Assembly: GCA_964419145.1 (NCBI GenBank)
Contig: CAYQOM010000002.1
Span: 806,001 to 870,000 of the forward strand
DNA: 64,000 bases
Origin: UBA2336 sp964419145
GTDB taxonomy: Bacteria; Bacteroidota; Bacteroidia; Cytophagales; Cyclobacteriaceae
Reading direction: 5' to 3'
The position numbers and the translations under genes were made by a program. The notes beneath the pieces were generated by a model. The model was given only the letters and a program-made list of their open reading frames with translations, was not told the origin of the DNA and made no database searches. Positions 6,584 to 15,936 of this stretch are shown piece after piece. Each line of letters begins with the position of its first letter. Position 1 is the first letter of the stretch.

Positions 6584-9583
6584 ATGCTTAAAAATCTACT
6601 AATCCTAAAATTGTGCTTAATCATGGCCAGTGGTTTTGCACAAACCCGTCAGATTACCGGCAAAGTCACATCCGGTTCAGATGGAACTGACCTACCTGGA
6701 GTTTCCATTCTTATTAAAGGGAGTACTTCAGGCACAATTACAGATGTCTCTGGTAATTACTCAATCTCTGCTAGTCCTGAAGACATTCTACTTTTTAGTT
6801 TTATTGGTTTCGAATCCCAAGAAATGCGGGTAGGTTCTCAGTCAGTAATTAACATCTCAATGAAGCCAAGTGTAGCTACACTAGATGAGGTTATAATAAC
6901 TGGCTATGCAGCACAGAGAAGCCAAGATATAACAGGAGCTATAGCCACTTTGTCTATGAAAGATGAACCTCCAGCTCCTGTGGCTACAATTGGGCAAATG
7001 CTACAAGGTAAATTGGCAGGCGTACGTGTAACTCAAACCTCCGGAAGGCCAGGGGAGGCTATGAAATTTCAAATACGTGGAGCAGTTTCCCTTACTGCAG
7101 GATCTGACCCACTCTATGTAGTAGATGGAATGCCTATAACAGGTGATCTAAGTTTTTTGAATCCGAATGAGATTGAAAACATAACCGTTTTGAAAGATCC
7201 TGCTTCAGCCTCTTTATATGGTTCTCGATCTTCAAATGGAGTTGTATTAGTAACAACAAAAGCTGGTAAGGCCGGTAGATTACAAATCGATTTTAACTCT
7301 TATTACGGTGTAGAAAGTGTACCCAAAAATAGGCGTTTGGATATGATGAATGCTCGTGAGTATGCTCAATTCCAGAAAGAAATCGCTGAAACAAATGGTA
7401 GACCGGTAAATCCTGCCTTTCAAAATCCTGAACAATATGGTGAAGGAACTGATTGGTTCGAAGAAATAACTAGGAGAGGTGCGGTTCAGAGTTACAATTT
7501 ATCATTGGGAACTGGGACAGAGAAGATCAAAACATCGGCCAATTTTGGATATTTCAATCAAGAGGGCGTTATTGAAGGAACTGAGTTTGAAAGGTTCTCT
7601 CTTAGAATCAACACACGATTTCAGCCAACAGAAAAATTAGGTATAGGATTCAATATTGCTCCTAACTTCACTTTTAACACTAATTTTAATACAGATGGGT
7701 GGCCTTATGTAACCGAGAATCTCATATCCTCTGCGTTAATTACCACCCCGCTTGCCAGTCCATTTAATAGCGATGGTACACTTGCCTTAAGGGCAACCGA
7801 TCCTGCTTCGTTTGGTAATCCAAACTGGCTAAGGGTTGCAAGGGAAAAGGTCTATGAGGATCGAGATTTTAGGTTGCTAACAAATGCATTTGTGGAATAC
7901 GAAATACTTGAAGGCCTTACAGCTAAATCCACTTTTAATATTCAAAATGGTAACAGAAACATATTTCAGTTCAATCCCTCAACAATTGGTGTTTTATTTA
8001 TTCCGCCTCCACGGATACCCTTTGGATCTGATAATAATAGACGGTTCACTAACTGGGTAAATGAGAATACAATTACTTATCAAAAAAAGATTGAAGACCA
8101 TAGTTTTGACGCTTTAGTCGGATTTACATCTCAACGTTATCGACTTGATGGAACATTGGTAAGTGCATCTAATTACCCAGATGATAAAATACAAACCGTA
8201 AATGCCGCTGGTATTACTTTAGTAACAAGTGATATTCAAGAATGGACATTACTTTCATACTTGGCTCGCGTAAATTATACTTATAAAGATAAATACCTTT
8301 TTACGCTTTCAGCCAGACGAGATGGATCGTCAAGATTCGGTAAGAATAATAGATGGGGTAATTTTCCAGCGGCTTCTGTTGGTTGGATAATTTCCAAAGA
8401 GGATTTTTGGAATTTTGAAGAAGTGTCATTCCTAAAGCTAAGAGCAAGCTATGGTATTACCGGAAATTTTGAAATTGGAAACTACTCCCACCTGACTACA
8501 GTCGGAAACGCCTTTTATCCTTTTGGAAATACTGTAAGTACAGGGAGGGCTCCAAATAATCTAGGTGATCAGTCATTAGGCTGGGAAAATAATAAGCAAT
8601 TTAACTTAGGCTTGGATATTAACTTTCTTAACGACCGCTTCCAGTTTTCCTATAATTATTACATTAGAAACACAACAAATTTGCTTTTTAATGCACCGGT
8701 TCCTCTTTCATCAGGTTTTGGAAACATACAATCGAACATTGGCGAACTCAAGTTCTGGGGGCATGAATTCAATATATCAGGCACGATCTTAAATACCAGT
8801 AAGTTTAAGTGGAATTCTAACCTCAACTTTTCTTTTGACAGAAATGAAACAATGTCTTTGGCAACGGCTGATGGTGTACTCCCAAGTGGATTACTTCTTT
8901 ATCAATACAGAAGTCATATAACGCAAGTAGGACAACCTGTTGCTATGTTCTATGGTGCGATTCATGATGGCGTTTACGTTAATCAGGCAGATTTTGATAA
9001 TTCTCCGAAACATGAAAGCTCTCAAGTGGGTACCGTTAAGTTCCGTGATTTAAACAATGATGGTATTATTTCATTTCCGGATGATATGACTGCAATAGGT
9101 AGCCCTTGGCCCAAATTTACGTTTGGTATGACTAACAATTTCTCTTATGGTAATTTTGATCTTTCGTTCTCTATAGCAGGATCTTACGGAAATAAGATTT
9201 TGGCTTTTCATGAAAATTGGANNNNNNNNNNTCCCGGTGATGGAAAGTACGGAAGTGTTCAACAAGGCACAACATTTTTAGAGCGAGACAGATGGAATTC
9301 AAGATACTTGAAAGATGGAAGTTATCTTGCGTTTAAGAATATAACATTAGGCTACAACATTCCGCTTAATGATAATAGGGTTTTCAAACGCGCAAATGTT
9401 TATATCAGTTCACAGAATACATTCATCTTTACAAGGTATCCTGGTCCTAATCCAGAGGTTAATACACAAACAAATGGTGCAACTGCAGCTAATCAAAGCA
9501 GTTTTGGAATTACTCCTGGTGTAGATGAAAACTCATATCCGGTTCCGCGTACTATTAGTGTTGGCGTAAACTTAAGTTTCTAA
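6584..9583 (+). CDS. SusC-type TonB-linked outer-membrane transporter (contains an assembly gap)
   Basis: This protein of about 999 residues has a signal peptide (to FAQ at about residue 20), an N-terminal CarboxypepD_reg-like domain (ITGKVTSGSDG to about residue 100), a TonB box region with LDEVIITGYA, a plug domain (QMLQGKLAGVRV, YVVDGMPI, VLKDPASASLYGSR) and a long beta-barrel ending in a terminal phenylalanine (VGVNLSF). SusC proteins import glycan oligomers through the outer membrane together with a SusD lid, powered by TonB/ExbBD. The susD gene follows after 11 bp. Ten N at 9222 to 9231 interrupt the coding sequence about 120 residues before the end. The frame happens to stay open across them, but the true length of the gap is unknown. 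Confidence 0.93.
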   Translation: MLKNLLILKLCLIMASGFAQTRQITGKVTSGSDGTDLPGVSILIKGSTSGTITDVSGNYSISASPEDILLFSFIGFESQEMRVGSQSVINISMKPSVATLDEVIITGYAAQRSQDITGAIATLSMKDEPPAPVATIGQMLQGKLAGVRVTQTSGRPGEAMKFQIRGAVSLTAGSDPLYVVDGMPITGDLSFLNPNEIENITVLKDPASASLYGSRSSNGVVLVTTKAGKAGRLQIDFNSYYGVESVPKNRRLDMMNAREYAQFQKEIAETNGRPVNPAFQNPEQYGEGTDWFEEITRRGAVQSYNLSLGTGTEKIKTSANFGYFNQEGVIEGTEFERFSLRINTRFQPTEKLGIGFNIAPNFTFNTNFNTDGWPYVTENLISSALITTPLASPFNSDGTLALRATDPASFGNPNWLRVAREKVYEDRDFRLLTNAFVEYEILEGLTAKSTFNIQNGNRNIFQFNPSTIGVLFIPPPRIPFGSDNNRRFTNWVNENTITYQKKIEDHSFDALVGFTSQRYRLDGTLVSASNYPDDKIQTVNAAGITLVTSDIQEWTLLSYLARVNYTYKDKYLFTLSARRDGSSRFGKNNRWGNFPAASVGWIISKEDFWNFEEVSFLKLRASYGITGNFEIGNYSHLTTVGNAFYPFGNTVSTGRAPNNLGDQSLGWENNKQFNLGLDINFLNDRFQFSYNYYIRNTTNLLFNAPVPLSSGFGNIQSNIGELKFWGHEFNISGTILNTSKFKWNSNLNFSFDRNETMSLATADGVLPSGLLLYQYRSHITQVGQPVAMFYGAIHDGVYVNQADFDNSPKHESSQVGTVKFRDLNNDGIISFPDDMTAIGSPWPKFTFGMTNNFSYGNFDLSFSIAGSYGNKILAFHENWXXXXPGDGKYGSVQQGTTFLERDRWNSRYLKDGSYLAFKNITLGYNIPLNDNRVFKRANVYISSQNTFIFTRYPGPNPEVNTQTNGATAANQSSFGITPGVDENSYPVPRTISVGVNLSF
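9222..9231. other. Assembly gap of ten N inside susC
   Basis: Positions 9222 to 9231 are N. A fixed run of ten is a common placeholder for a scaffold join of unknown length, so the residues shown as unknown in SusC may be fewer or more than four, and contiguity across this point rests on scaffolding. Confidence 0.95.
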
Positions 9584-9594
9584 AATATACAGTT

Positions 9595-11109
9595 ATGAAA
9601 AAGTACATTTATATTAGTATATTATTTATTGCAATTTCTTCTTGTGATGATTTTCTTGAAGTTGCACCTGAGACTATTTTGACTCAAGAGAATTTTTATA
9701 AAAATCAGAACGACTTTGAACAAGCAGTTACGGGTATCTATGCCCCATTGCAACCGCTTTACCAGTTACAATGGCAGCTAAATGAATTACGCTCTGATAA
9801 TACATACTTTATCTATAATGTTGGTAATAGGGGGGGTAAACCTACTGAAGATTTAGCGACATTCACTGTTGAAACAAATAATGCTACTCTTCAAAGTAAC
9901 TGGCAATACAACTATCAAATAATATCAAGAGCTAATCTTGTACTCGCACAAATTGATAACGTTGATTTTGAGAATTCTGTTAAACAAAATTTAAAAGGTC
10001 AAGCATTATTTCTTCGCGCTTTGGCGTATTTTGATCTTGTTAAAAATTTCGGTGGCGTTCCTATTTTCACTGCTCCACCAACATCGTATGATGAAACATT
10101 TAAGCTTCGAGCTACAAAACAACAGGTTTATGATCAAATTATTTTAGATGCACTTGCGGCAATTGATCTGCTTCCAGATAGAACTACTCAAACAACAGGA
10201 CGAGCTACTTCAGGAGCGGCACGTGTTTTACTTGCAGATATATACCTTAACCTTGAACGTTGGAATGATGCTGAAGTAATCCTTACACCTGTCTTGTCAA
10301 TGGGGTATTCACTTCTTGGTGATTATGCAGATATATTTAAACCTGCAAATAAAGGAAATTCTGAAATTATCTTTGAAATTTGGTATGTTACAGGTACCTC
10401 TCAACCTCTTTTTAGTACTTTCCCTTACTCATTTATTCCACAGACGCCAGATCCTGCAGTAATTACAGGTGTTAGCCCAGCAACACCAAATGGTGGCGGA
10501 TCAAATAACATTCCAACTCCAGATTTAATAGCCTCTTATGAAGATCAAGTGGAGGATGAAAGATTTGGAGCAAGTATCGCATTTTACACTGGACCGGGTT
10601 CTATGGTGGGCATACCTAATTATACAAATCAACCATACATAAGGAAGTATCTTCATCCACATGCTGTATATAATCAAACTGACCAAAATTGGCCTGTATA
10701 TCGTTATGCTGAAGTTCTCTTAATGATGTCAGAAGCTTTAAATGAACAAAATAAGTCTGCGGAAGCACTTACTTACATAAATCAGGTGAGAGATAGAGCA
10801 GGTTTAACTACTGATATAACTACTACTGTCCAAGGGGAGCTGCGAAATGCAATTATTAATGAGCGCAGAATTGAATTAGCCTTTGAGAATAAAAGGTGGA
10901 ATGACCTGGTACGTAAGAATATCGCAATTTCTGTGATGACTACATTTGGAACAAGTGTAAAGAATAACCCTGAGGTATATTACTATGCCCCAGGAAACGC
11001 TCCTCCACCAAATTCATTCAATGTCACTAGTGACTTTTTGTTATATCCAATTCCGATTAATGAAATAATTGTCAACCCTCAATTACAGCAGAATCCAGGT
11101 TATAACTAA
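9595..11109 (+). CDS. SusD/RagB-family nutrient-binding outer-membrane lipoprotein
   Basis: The 504-residue protein begins with a lipoprotein signal (ISSCDDFLE, with the acylated cysteine at about residue 17) and shows the SusD pattern: LTQENFYKNQNDFEQAVTGIY near the N-terminus, TPR-like helices with RALAYFDLVKNFGGVPIFT, then RATSGAARVLLADIYLNLERWNDAE. The C-terminal part has YRYAEVLLMMSEALNE, INQVRDRAGL and NERRIELAFENKRWNDLVR, which are hallmarks of the family. SusD is the surface lid that binds glycan and closes the SusC barrel. It follows susC by 11 bp and is followed by a terminator-like hairpin, so susCD probably form a unit. Confidence 0.95.
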   Translation: MKKYIYISILFIAISSCDDFLEVAPETILTQENFYKNQNDFEQAVTGIYAPLQPLYQLQWQLNELRSDNTYFIYNVGNRGGKPTEDLATFTVETNNATLQSNWQYNYQIISRANLVLAQIDNVDFENSVKQNLKGQALFLRALAYFDLVKNFGGVPIFTAPPTSYDETFKLRATKQQVYDQIILDALAAIDLLPDRTTQTTGRATSGAARVLLADIYLNLERWNDAEVILTPVLSMGYSLLGDYADIFKPANKGNSEIIFEIWYVTGTSQPLFSTFPYSFIPQTPDPAVITGVSPATPNGGGSNNIPTPDLIASYEDQVEDERFGASIAFYTGPGSMVGIPNYTNQPYIRKYLHPHAVYNQTDQNWPVYRYAEVLLMMSEALNEQNKSAEALTYINQVRDRAGLTTDITTTVQGELRNAIINERRIELAFENKRWNDLVRKNIAISVMTTFGTSVKNNPEVYYYAPGNAPPPNSFNVTSDFLLYPIPINEIIVNPQLQQNPGYN

Positions 11110-11118
11110 TTAGGTGAA

Positions 11119-11152
11119 GATGACTTCTTATTCGAAGTAATAGGAAGTCATC
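11119..11152 (+). terminator. Hairpin after susD
   Basis: The arms GATGACTTCTTATT (11119 to 11132) and AATAGGAAGTCATC (11139 to 11152) pair over 14 positions with one mismatch around a six-base loop. No clear T-run follows, so it may be an attenuator or 3' stabiliser and not a strict intrinsic terminator. It separates susCD from the DUF5916 gene. Confidence 0.55.
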
Positions 11153-11227
11153 ACACTTCTTGAATATCTAGTATCTCTTTATTCAATAAAGTCAGATAAA
11201 ACTTTATTTCTAATTCTCCTGTTCTAA

Positions 11228-13444
11228 ATGTTCTGTCATATATACTATTGGGTACTCCTTTTTTTTTGGATATCTATTACAATGAGTTATGCTCAAGGAG
11301 TTGAGAAGAAAATACTGACAATTGAAAGAACTGATACTTCGATTATACTTGATGGCAATCTTGATGATGAAGCTTGGAAAATTTCAAAAGTATATAGTGG
11401 ATTTAAGCAGTATTTTCCGTATGATACGTCCTATGCTGTAAATGATACTGAAATTAGGCTGAGTTACGATAAAGATTTCGTTTACCTATCGGCAAAAGTA
11501 TACGAGGTAATAACAGGTAATTATGTTTCTGTCTCTTTAAGGCGAGATTTTACCGATGAGTCAACTGATGGTATTGGATTAGTATTAGATACATTTAAAG
11601 ATGGAACTAATGGATTTTTTTTCGGCATTACGCCTTATGGTGTTCAGAGAGAAGGATTAATTTCAAATGGCGGTGTACAAGTTTCTGATATAGATTTTTC
11701 CTGGGATAATAAATGGTTTTCTTATGTTAAAATATACGATGCATTTTGGGTGGCGGAAATTGCAATACCATTTAAGACTCTCCGGTTCAACGAAGGGGCT
11801 TCTATTTGGGGAATAAATGTATTTAGGGTAGACTCAAAACTGAATGAGCGCTCTACTTTAACGCCAGTACCTCGACAATTTCAACTTTCTAATTTAGCAT
11901 TTTTGAGTAGCTTAACTTGGGATAAACCCCTAAGAAAGACCAGTAACAATATATCCGTAATTCCATACATTGCAGCTAACTCCTCTAAAGCTTACTTAGC
12001 CGAAAGCAATCTTGAATCGGATGTCTCTCTTGGGGGAGACATAAAAATCGCTGTCAGTCCCTCCTTAAATTTGGACTTAACAATTAATCCAGACTTTTCA
12101 CAGGTAGAAGTTGATCAGCAACAAACTAATTTAGATCGATTTGAACTTTTCTTTCCAGAAAGGAGACAATTTTTTCTGGAAAATGCAGATTTGTTTTCAA
12201 GCTTCGGACTATCTAATGCTCGTCCTTTCTTCTCCAGACGCATTGGAGTTGCCATTGATTCTGCAAGCGGTCAGAATATTCAAAATCAAATAATTGCAGG
12301 TGCAAGATTGAGTGGTAAAATTGACAAAAATTGGCGAATTGGTATTATGAGTATGCAAACAGCTAAGGACAATTTGCTTAATATTCCATCGCTAAATTAT
12401 AGTGTAGCAGTAGTACAGCGTAAATTGTTCACAAGATCAAATATCAGTGCTATTTATGTTAATAAGAGCAACTTTGAGAATTTGCCCATTGACGTTTATA
12501 ATCCAGCGTTAGGTAATTTCAGTAGATTAATTGGTCTGGATTATAATCTGGCGTCTCCCGATGGAAAATGGATCGGAAAAGCATACTATCATCATTCATT
12601 TAATAAATTAAATAACTCCAATCCTATATCTCATGGAGCAACATTACTATTTAATACACTCAAGTTCAATGCATCATGGACTCATCAGTTCGTTGGAGAA
12701 GATTTTGAAACAAGTGTGGGGTTCCTTCCTAGAAATGACTTTAAGCGGATTAATCCGGTTTTAGGTTATAATATATTTCCTAAATCAAATTGGATAAATC
12801 AACACGTTTTACAACTTTCAAATAATTTTCTGTGGAATAACACATGGGGTATTACTGATTACAATTTTTCTACATCATGGACAACAGTATTTCAATCGAC
12901 TGCACGGTATAATTTTTCAATCCTCAGCAATTATGTGAAGTTATTTACTCCTTTCAATCCTACAGGGAATCAAGAACAGTTATTCCAACCTGGTGAAAGC
13001 TTTTCGCAAACCGGATTCTTATCATCTTTTCAATCAGATACCCGTAAAAAGTTTAATTATTTTTTACAAGTAATATGTGGTGGATTTTACAATGGTAATC
13101 TAAAACAACTCTCTGGGAGCATCAGTTATCGCTTTAAACAATACGCAGCCTTCTCATTGACTTATAATATTAATAAGATTGATTTAGCTGAGGGTTATGA
13201 TGATGCAAATTTAGTCTTACTTGGTCAACGTGTTGATGTTACCTTTACAAAAAGTCTGTTCTGGACCACTTTTACCCAATACAATAGCCAATTTAGAAAT
13301 TTGAATATTAATTCACGATTACAGTGGAGATTTAAGCCTGCTTCTGATTTCTTTCTCGTATATACTGAAAATTATTTTCCTGAGAATTTGAAGGTTAAAA
13401 ATCGTGCTATTGTAGCTAAATTGACATACTGGATTAATTTTTAA
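11228..13444 (+). CDS. CBM9-like plus DUF5916 outer-membrane protein
   Basis: The 738-residue protein has a signal peptide (to SYAQ at about residue 23). Residues about 30 to 200 form a carbohydrate-binding family 9-like beta-sandwich (IILDGNLDDEAWKIS, EIRLSYDKDFVYLSAKVYE, VAEIAIPFKTLRF). The rest matches DUF5916: LTINPDFSQVEVDQQQTNLDRFELFFPERRQFFLENADLF followed by an aromatic-rich predicted beta-barrel ending KLTYWINF. Such proteins are common in Bacteroidota polysaccharide loci, but their function is unknown. It sits between susD and the epimerase-like gene. Inference: a surface glycan-binding porin-like protein of this locus. Confidence 0.85.
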   Translation: MFCHIYYWVLLFFWISITMSYAQGVEKKILTIERTDTSIILDGNLDDEAWKISKVYSGFKQYFPYDTSYAVNDTEIRLSYDKDFVYLSAKVYEVITGNYVSVSLRRDFTDESTDGIGLVLDTFKDGTNGFFFGITPYGVQREGLISNGGVQVSDIDFSWDNKWFSYVKIYDAFWVAEIAIPFKTLRFNEGASIWGINVFRVDSKLNERSTLTPVPRQFQLSNLAFLSSLTWDKPLRKTSNNISVIPYIAANSSKAYLAESNLESDVSLGGDIKIAVSPSLNLDLTINPDFSQVEVDQQQTNLDRFELFFPERRQFFLENADLFSSFGLSNARPFFSRRIGVAIDSASGQNIQNQIIAGARLSGKIDKNWRIGIMSMQTAKDNLLNIPSLNYSVAVVQRKLFTRSNISAIYVNKSNFENLPIDVYNPALGNFSRLIGLDYNLASPDGKWIGKAYYHHSFNKLNNSNPISHGATLLFNTLKFNASWTHQFVGEDFETSVGFLPRNDFKRINPVLGYNIFPKSNWINQHVLQLSNNFLWNNTWGITDYNFSTSWTTVFQSTARYNFSILSNYVKLFTPFNPTGNQEQLFQPGESFSQTGFLSSFQSDTRKKFNYFLQVICGGFYNGNLKQLSGSISYRFKQYAAFSLTYNINKIDLAEGYDDANLVLLGQRVDVTFTKSLFWTTFTQYNSQFRNLNINSRLQWRFKPASDFFLVYTENYFPENLKVKNRAIVAKLTYWINF

Positions 13445-13458
13445 GGCTATTTGAAACA

Positions 13459-13476
13459 GACAGTACAGGATGATAA
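13459..13476 (+). promoter_or_regulatory. Putative operator, site A, upstream of the DUF4432 gene
   Basis: GACAGTACAGGATGATAA lies 48 to 65 bp before the DUF4432 start. It shares 14 consecutive bases with the site before susC, and its complement CCTGTACTGTC matches the core of the site before the regulator gene in 10 of 11 positions. Confidence 0.55.
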
Positions 13477-13523
13477 TTTAGCTCGCACCTCATTACTTGT
13501 AGACATTAAACATATCATTTGAA

Positions 13524-14558
13524 ATGGTTATCGACAATAAAAGCTGGCTTAATAAGATTTCCAATCACAATCAATTAGGAGGAATTGAGACATCCGTTAT
13601 TGATAATGGATGCGGCAGTGGTACAAGGATAGCTTGGATAAATACAGGTTCAGGTCTAAGGTATAAAGTAGTTCTTGACAGAGGGTTAGATATTGCAGAT
13701 GCTTTTTTTAATAGATTTAGTTTAGCATGGCTGAGTCATACAGGAGTAACTGCACCACAGCTTTATTCAACTCATGGATTTGATTGGTTGAAGTCATTTA
13801 GTGGTGGATTGGTTACAACATGTGGCTTAACACATATAGGTGCACCTGAGTATGATCAGAATGGTGATAGGGGACTTCATGATAGGATAAGCAATATATC
13901 AGCTCAAGTTGATTCGATTGTACAACCTGACCTAATTAGAAATCAATTTGAGATGAGTATATCGGGTACGATGATACAGTCACAAGTACTTGGCCCTAGT
14001 CTTGAGCTAAAGAGAAAAATATCAAGCACTCTTGGTCTATCACAAATCCGTATAGAAGACAAAGTAACTAATATTGGCAACGAACCCGCTCCTTTAATGC
14101 TTTTATATCATATAAACCTTGGTTGGCCACTTGTTGATGAAGGAGCAAGAATATTTTGGGAAGGGAATTGGACAGCAAGAGAAAATGAAAGCAAAGCATT
14201 AATCTTTAAAAATGGTAATGACTTCAAAAAGTGTAGAACTCCTTTGGAAAGCCACAATGGAAATGGAGAGGAAGCAGCATTTATTGATATAAATGAAAAT
14301 AGTGATGGAATATGTGAATGTGGAATTTCTAATCAGTCGATTAAGCTTGAAATATTTATTCGGTTTAAAAAGCACCAACTGCCATGGCTAACAAATTGGC
14401 AGCATTGGGGACGGAACGAATACGTAACAGCATTAGAACCCTGTACACATCCGCCAATTGGACAAGCAAAGGCAAGAGATGAAGGCACTCTAATAAATTT
14501 GCTTCCCTCGGAAACCTTGCAGTTTGAAATTGAAATTGAAATAAGAGAAATTAGTTAG
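13524..14558 (+). CDS. DUF4432 aldose-epimerase-like protein
   Basis: The 344 residues carry no signal peptide, so the protein is probably cytoplasmic. The sequence matches the DUF4432 branch of the aldose-1-epimerase (galactose mutarotase) superfamily: VVLDRGLDIADAFFNRFSLAWLSHTG near the N-terminus, GGLVTTCGLTHIG, GLHDRISNISAQV, then LLYHINLGWPLVDEGA and the C-terminal EPCTHPPIGQAKARDEGTL. The superfamily interconverts sugar anomers through a conserved histidine and glutamate. It heads a plus-strand unit with the cupin gene. Because the RhaM-type mutarotase of this locus is broken, this gene is a candidate replacement; that is inference. Confidence 0.8.
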   Translation: MVIDNKSWLNKISNHNQLGGIETSVIDNGCGSGTRIAWINTGSGLRYKVVLDRGLDIADAFFNRFSLAWLSHTGVTAPQLYSTHGFDWLKSFSGGLVTTCGLTHIGAPEYDQNGDRGLHDRISNISAQVDSIVQPDLIRNQFEMSISGTMIQSQVLGPSLELKRKISSTLGLSQIRIEDKVTNIGNEPAPLMLLYHINLGWPLVDEGARIFWEGNWTARENESKALIFKNGNDFKKCRTPLESHNGNGEEAAFIDINENSDGICECGISNQSIKLEIFIRFKKHQLPWLTNWQHWGRNEYVTALEPCTHPPIGQAKARDEGTLINLLPSETLQFEIEIEIREIS

Positions 14559-14596
14559 GTATTTTCTGAACGTAAAATAAATGAAATCTTTTGTAT

Positions 14597-15820
14597 ATGA
14601 GTATTACATCTAAGATCAAGACTGCGTTTGAAAAGGGAAACGGTATATTAAGACTTACACCAACTTGGGTACCAAGATCTTTTTGTGTTCCAGGAAGGCG
14701 AATAAAACTGCATCCGGATGATTACTATATTCTTGGAGGGATTCGGGGAGGTATAGATGAACGATGGTTAGCATCTACTACTCCTGCCAAAAATGGACCC
14801 CTTACTGGCGAGCATGAAGGAATGAGTTTAGTTGTATTTGAAAATAATGGTAAAAATGAGACATTCTTGCTTGCTGATGCAATTGAAGAGTTAAAAGATA
14901 AGCTCATAGGTGGTCGCTTATGGGATACCTATAAGTCCTGGCCCATGTATTCTAAATTCTTTGATAACATGGGTCCGTTGCCTCATCATGTACACCATAA
15001 CGATGAAAAGGCGAAACTAGTAGGACAATTTGGAAAGCCAGAGGCATACTACTTTCCTCCGCAAATGAATAATCATGGAGGTGATTTTCCTTATACATTT
15101 TTTGGTATCACTCCAGGTACTACAAAAGAGGAAATAAGAGAATGCCTTGTCAATTTTACTAAAGGTGATAATAAAATTACAAACTTTTCTCAAGCCTTTA
15201 AGCTGGAACCGGGAACTGGGTGGGATGTACCTCCAGGGCTTTTACATGCCCCGGGGAGTTTATGCACATACGAACCTCAGAAGGCGTCAGATGTTTTTGC
15301 AATGTATCAGTCTTTGGTTAATGAAGCTGTCGTTCCAGAGGATCTTCTATGGAATTGCTCACCTGAAGATAGGAAAGGCGATTATGACTACTTGCTTGAA
15401 GTTTTGGATTGGGAACTAAATATTGATAATAATTTGTATAAAAACAGATTTATGCCACCAATACCTGTGAATGATTCAAAGGAAATGCTAAGTGAGGGCT
15501 ATAATGAAAAGTGGATATGCTATAAATCTCAATCTTTTAGTGCAAAGGAATTGACAATATTACCAGGGTCTTCTGTTAGAATAAAAGATAGTGCGTGCTA
15601 TGGCTTCATCATGGTGCAAGGATACGGACAGTTAAACGGGCTCAAGATAGAGACACCATCATTAATTAGATATGGACAGCACACGTATGACGAATATTTT
15701 GTAAGCGAGAAAGCAGCCAACGAGGGTGTAAGTATTGTTAACCCTTCTGAAAGTGATCCCATAGTAATGTTAAAGCATTTTGGCCCAGGAAATCCTGATT
15801 TAAAAATTAGTCGAAATTAG
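14597..15820 (+). CDS. Cupin protein resembling class I phosphomannose isomerase; candidate sugar isomerase
   Basis: The ATG at 14597 gives 407 residues; a TTG two codons earlier is possible. The central part has the metal-binding pattern of type I phosphomannose isomerases: LPHHVHHNDEKAKLVGQ, KPEAYYF and, after EPGTGWDVPPGLLHAPG, a further histidine. The N-terminal block (GILRLTPTWVPRSFCVPGRRI) and the C-terminal barrel (about 290 to 390) are not those of ManA proper. It follows the DUF4432 gene by about 40 bp and precedes the GH29 genes. No L-fucose isomerase or L-rhamnose isomerase is seen in this window, so this metal cupin is the most likely aldose-ketose isomerase here, unless the known enzyme lies to the left. 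The family is recognised; the substrate is not. Confidence 0.7.
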   Translation: MSITSKIKTAFEKGNGILRLTPTWVPRSFCVPGRRIKLHPDDYYILGGIRGGIDERWLASTTPAKNGPLTGEHEGMSLVVFENNGKNETFLLADAIEELKDKLIGGRLWDTYKSWPMYSKFFDNMGPLPHHVHHNDEKAKLVGQFGKPEAYYFPPQMNNHGGDFPYTFFGITPGTTKEEIRECLVNFTKGDNKITNFSQAFKLEPGTGWDVPPGLLHAPGSLCTYEPQKASDVFAMYQSLVNEAVVPEDLLWNCSPEDRKGDYDYLLEVLDWELNIDNNLYKNRFMPPIPVNDSKEMLSEGYNEKWICYKSQSFSAKELTILPGSSVRIKDSACYGFIMVQGYGQLNGLKIETPSLIRYGQHTYDEYFVSEKAANEGVSIVNPSESDPIVMLKHFGPGNPDLKISRN

Positions 15821-15856
15821 TCGAGATCTTTATTAAGGAATCAGATACCTCAATAG

Positions 15857-15876
15857 TATCAGGATACTACAGGATT
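15857..15876 (+). promoter_or_regulatory. Putative operator, site F, upstream of the first GH29 gene
   Basis: The core GATACTACAGG (15863 to 15873) is, read on the other strand, CCTGTAGTATC, which differs from the site at 5269 in one of 11 positions. It is about 65 to 75 bp before the start of the first GH29 gene. Confidence 0.45.
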
Positions 15877-15936
15877 GTTTTTAAGTTGGGGTAATCTATT
15901 TTTAGTAATCCAAACACTTTAAAAAAAATTAAATCG

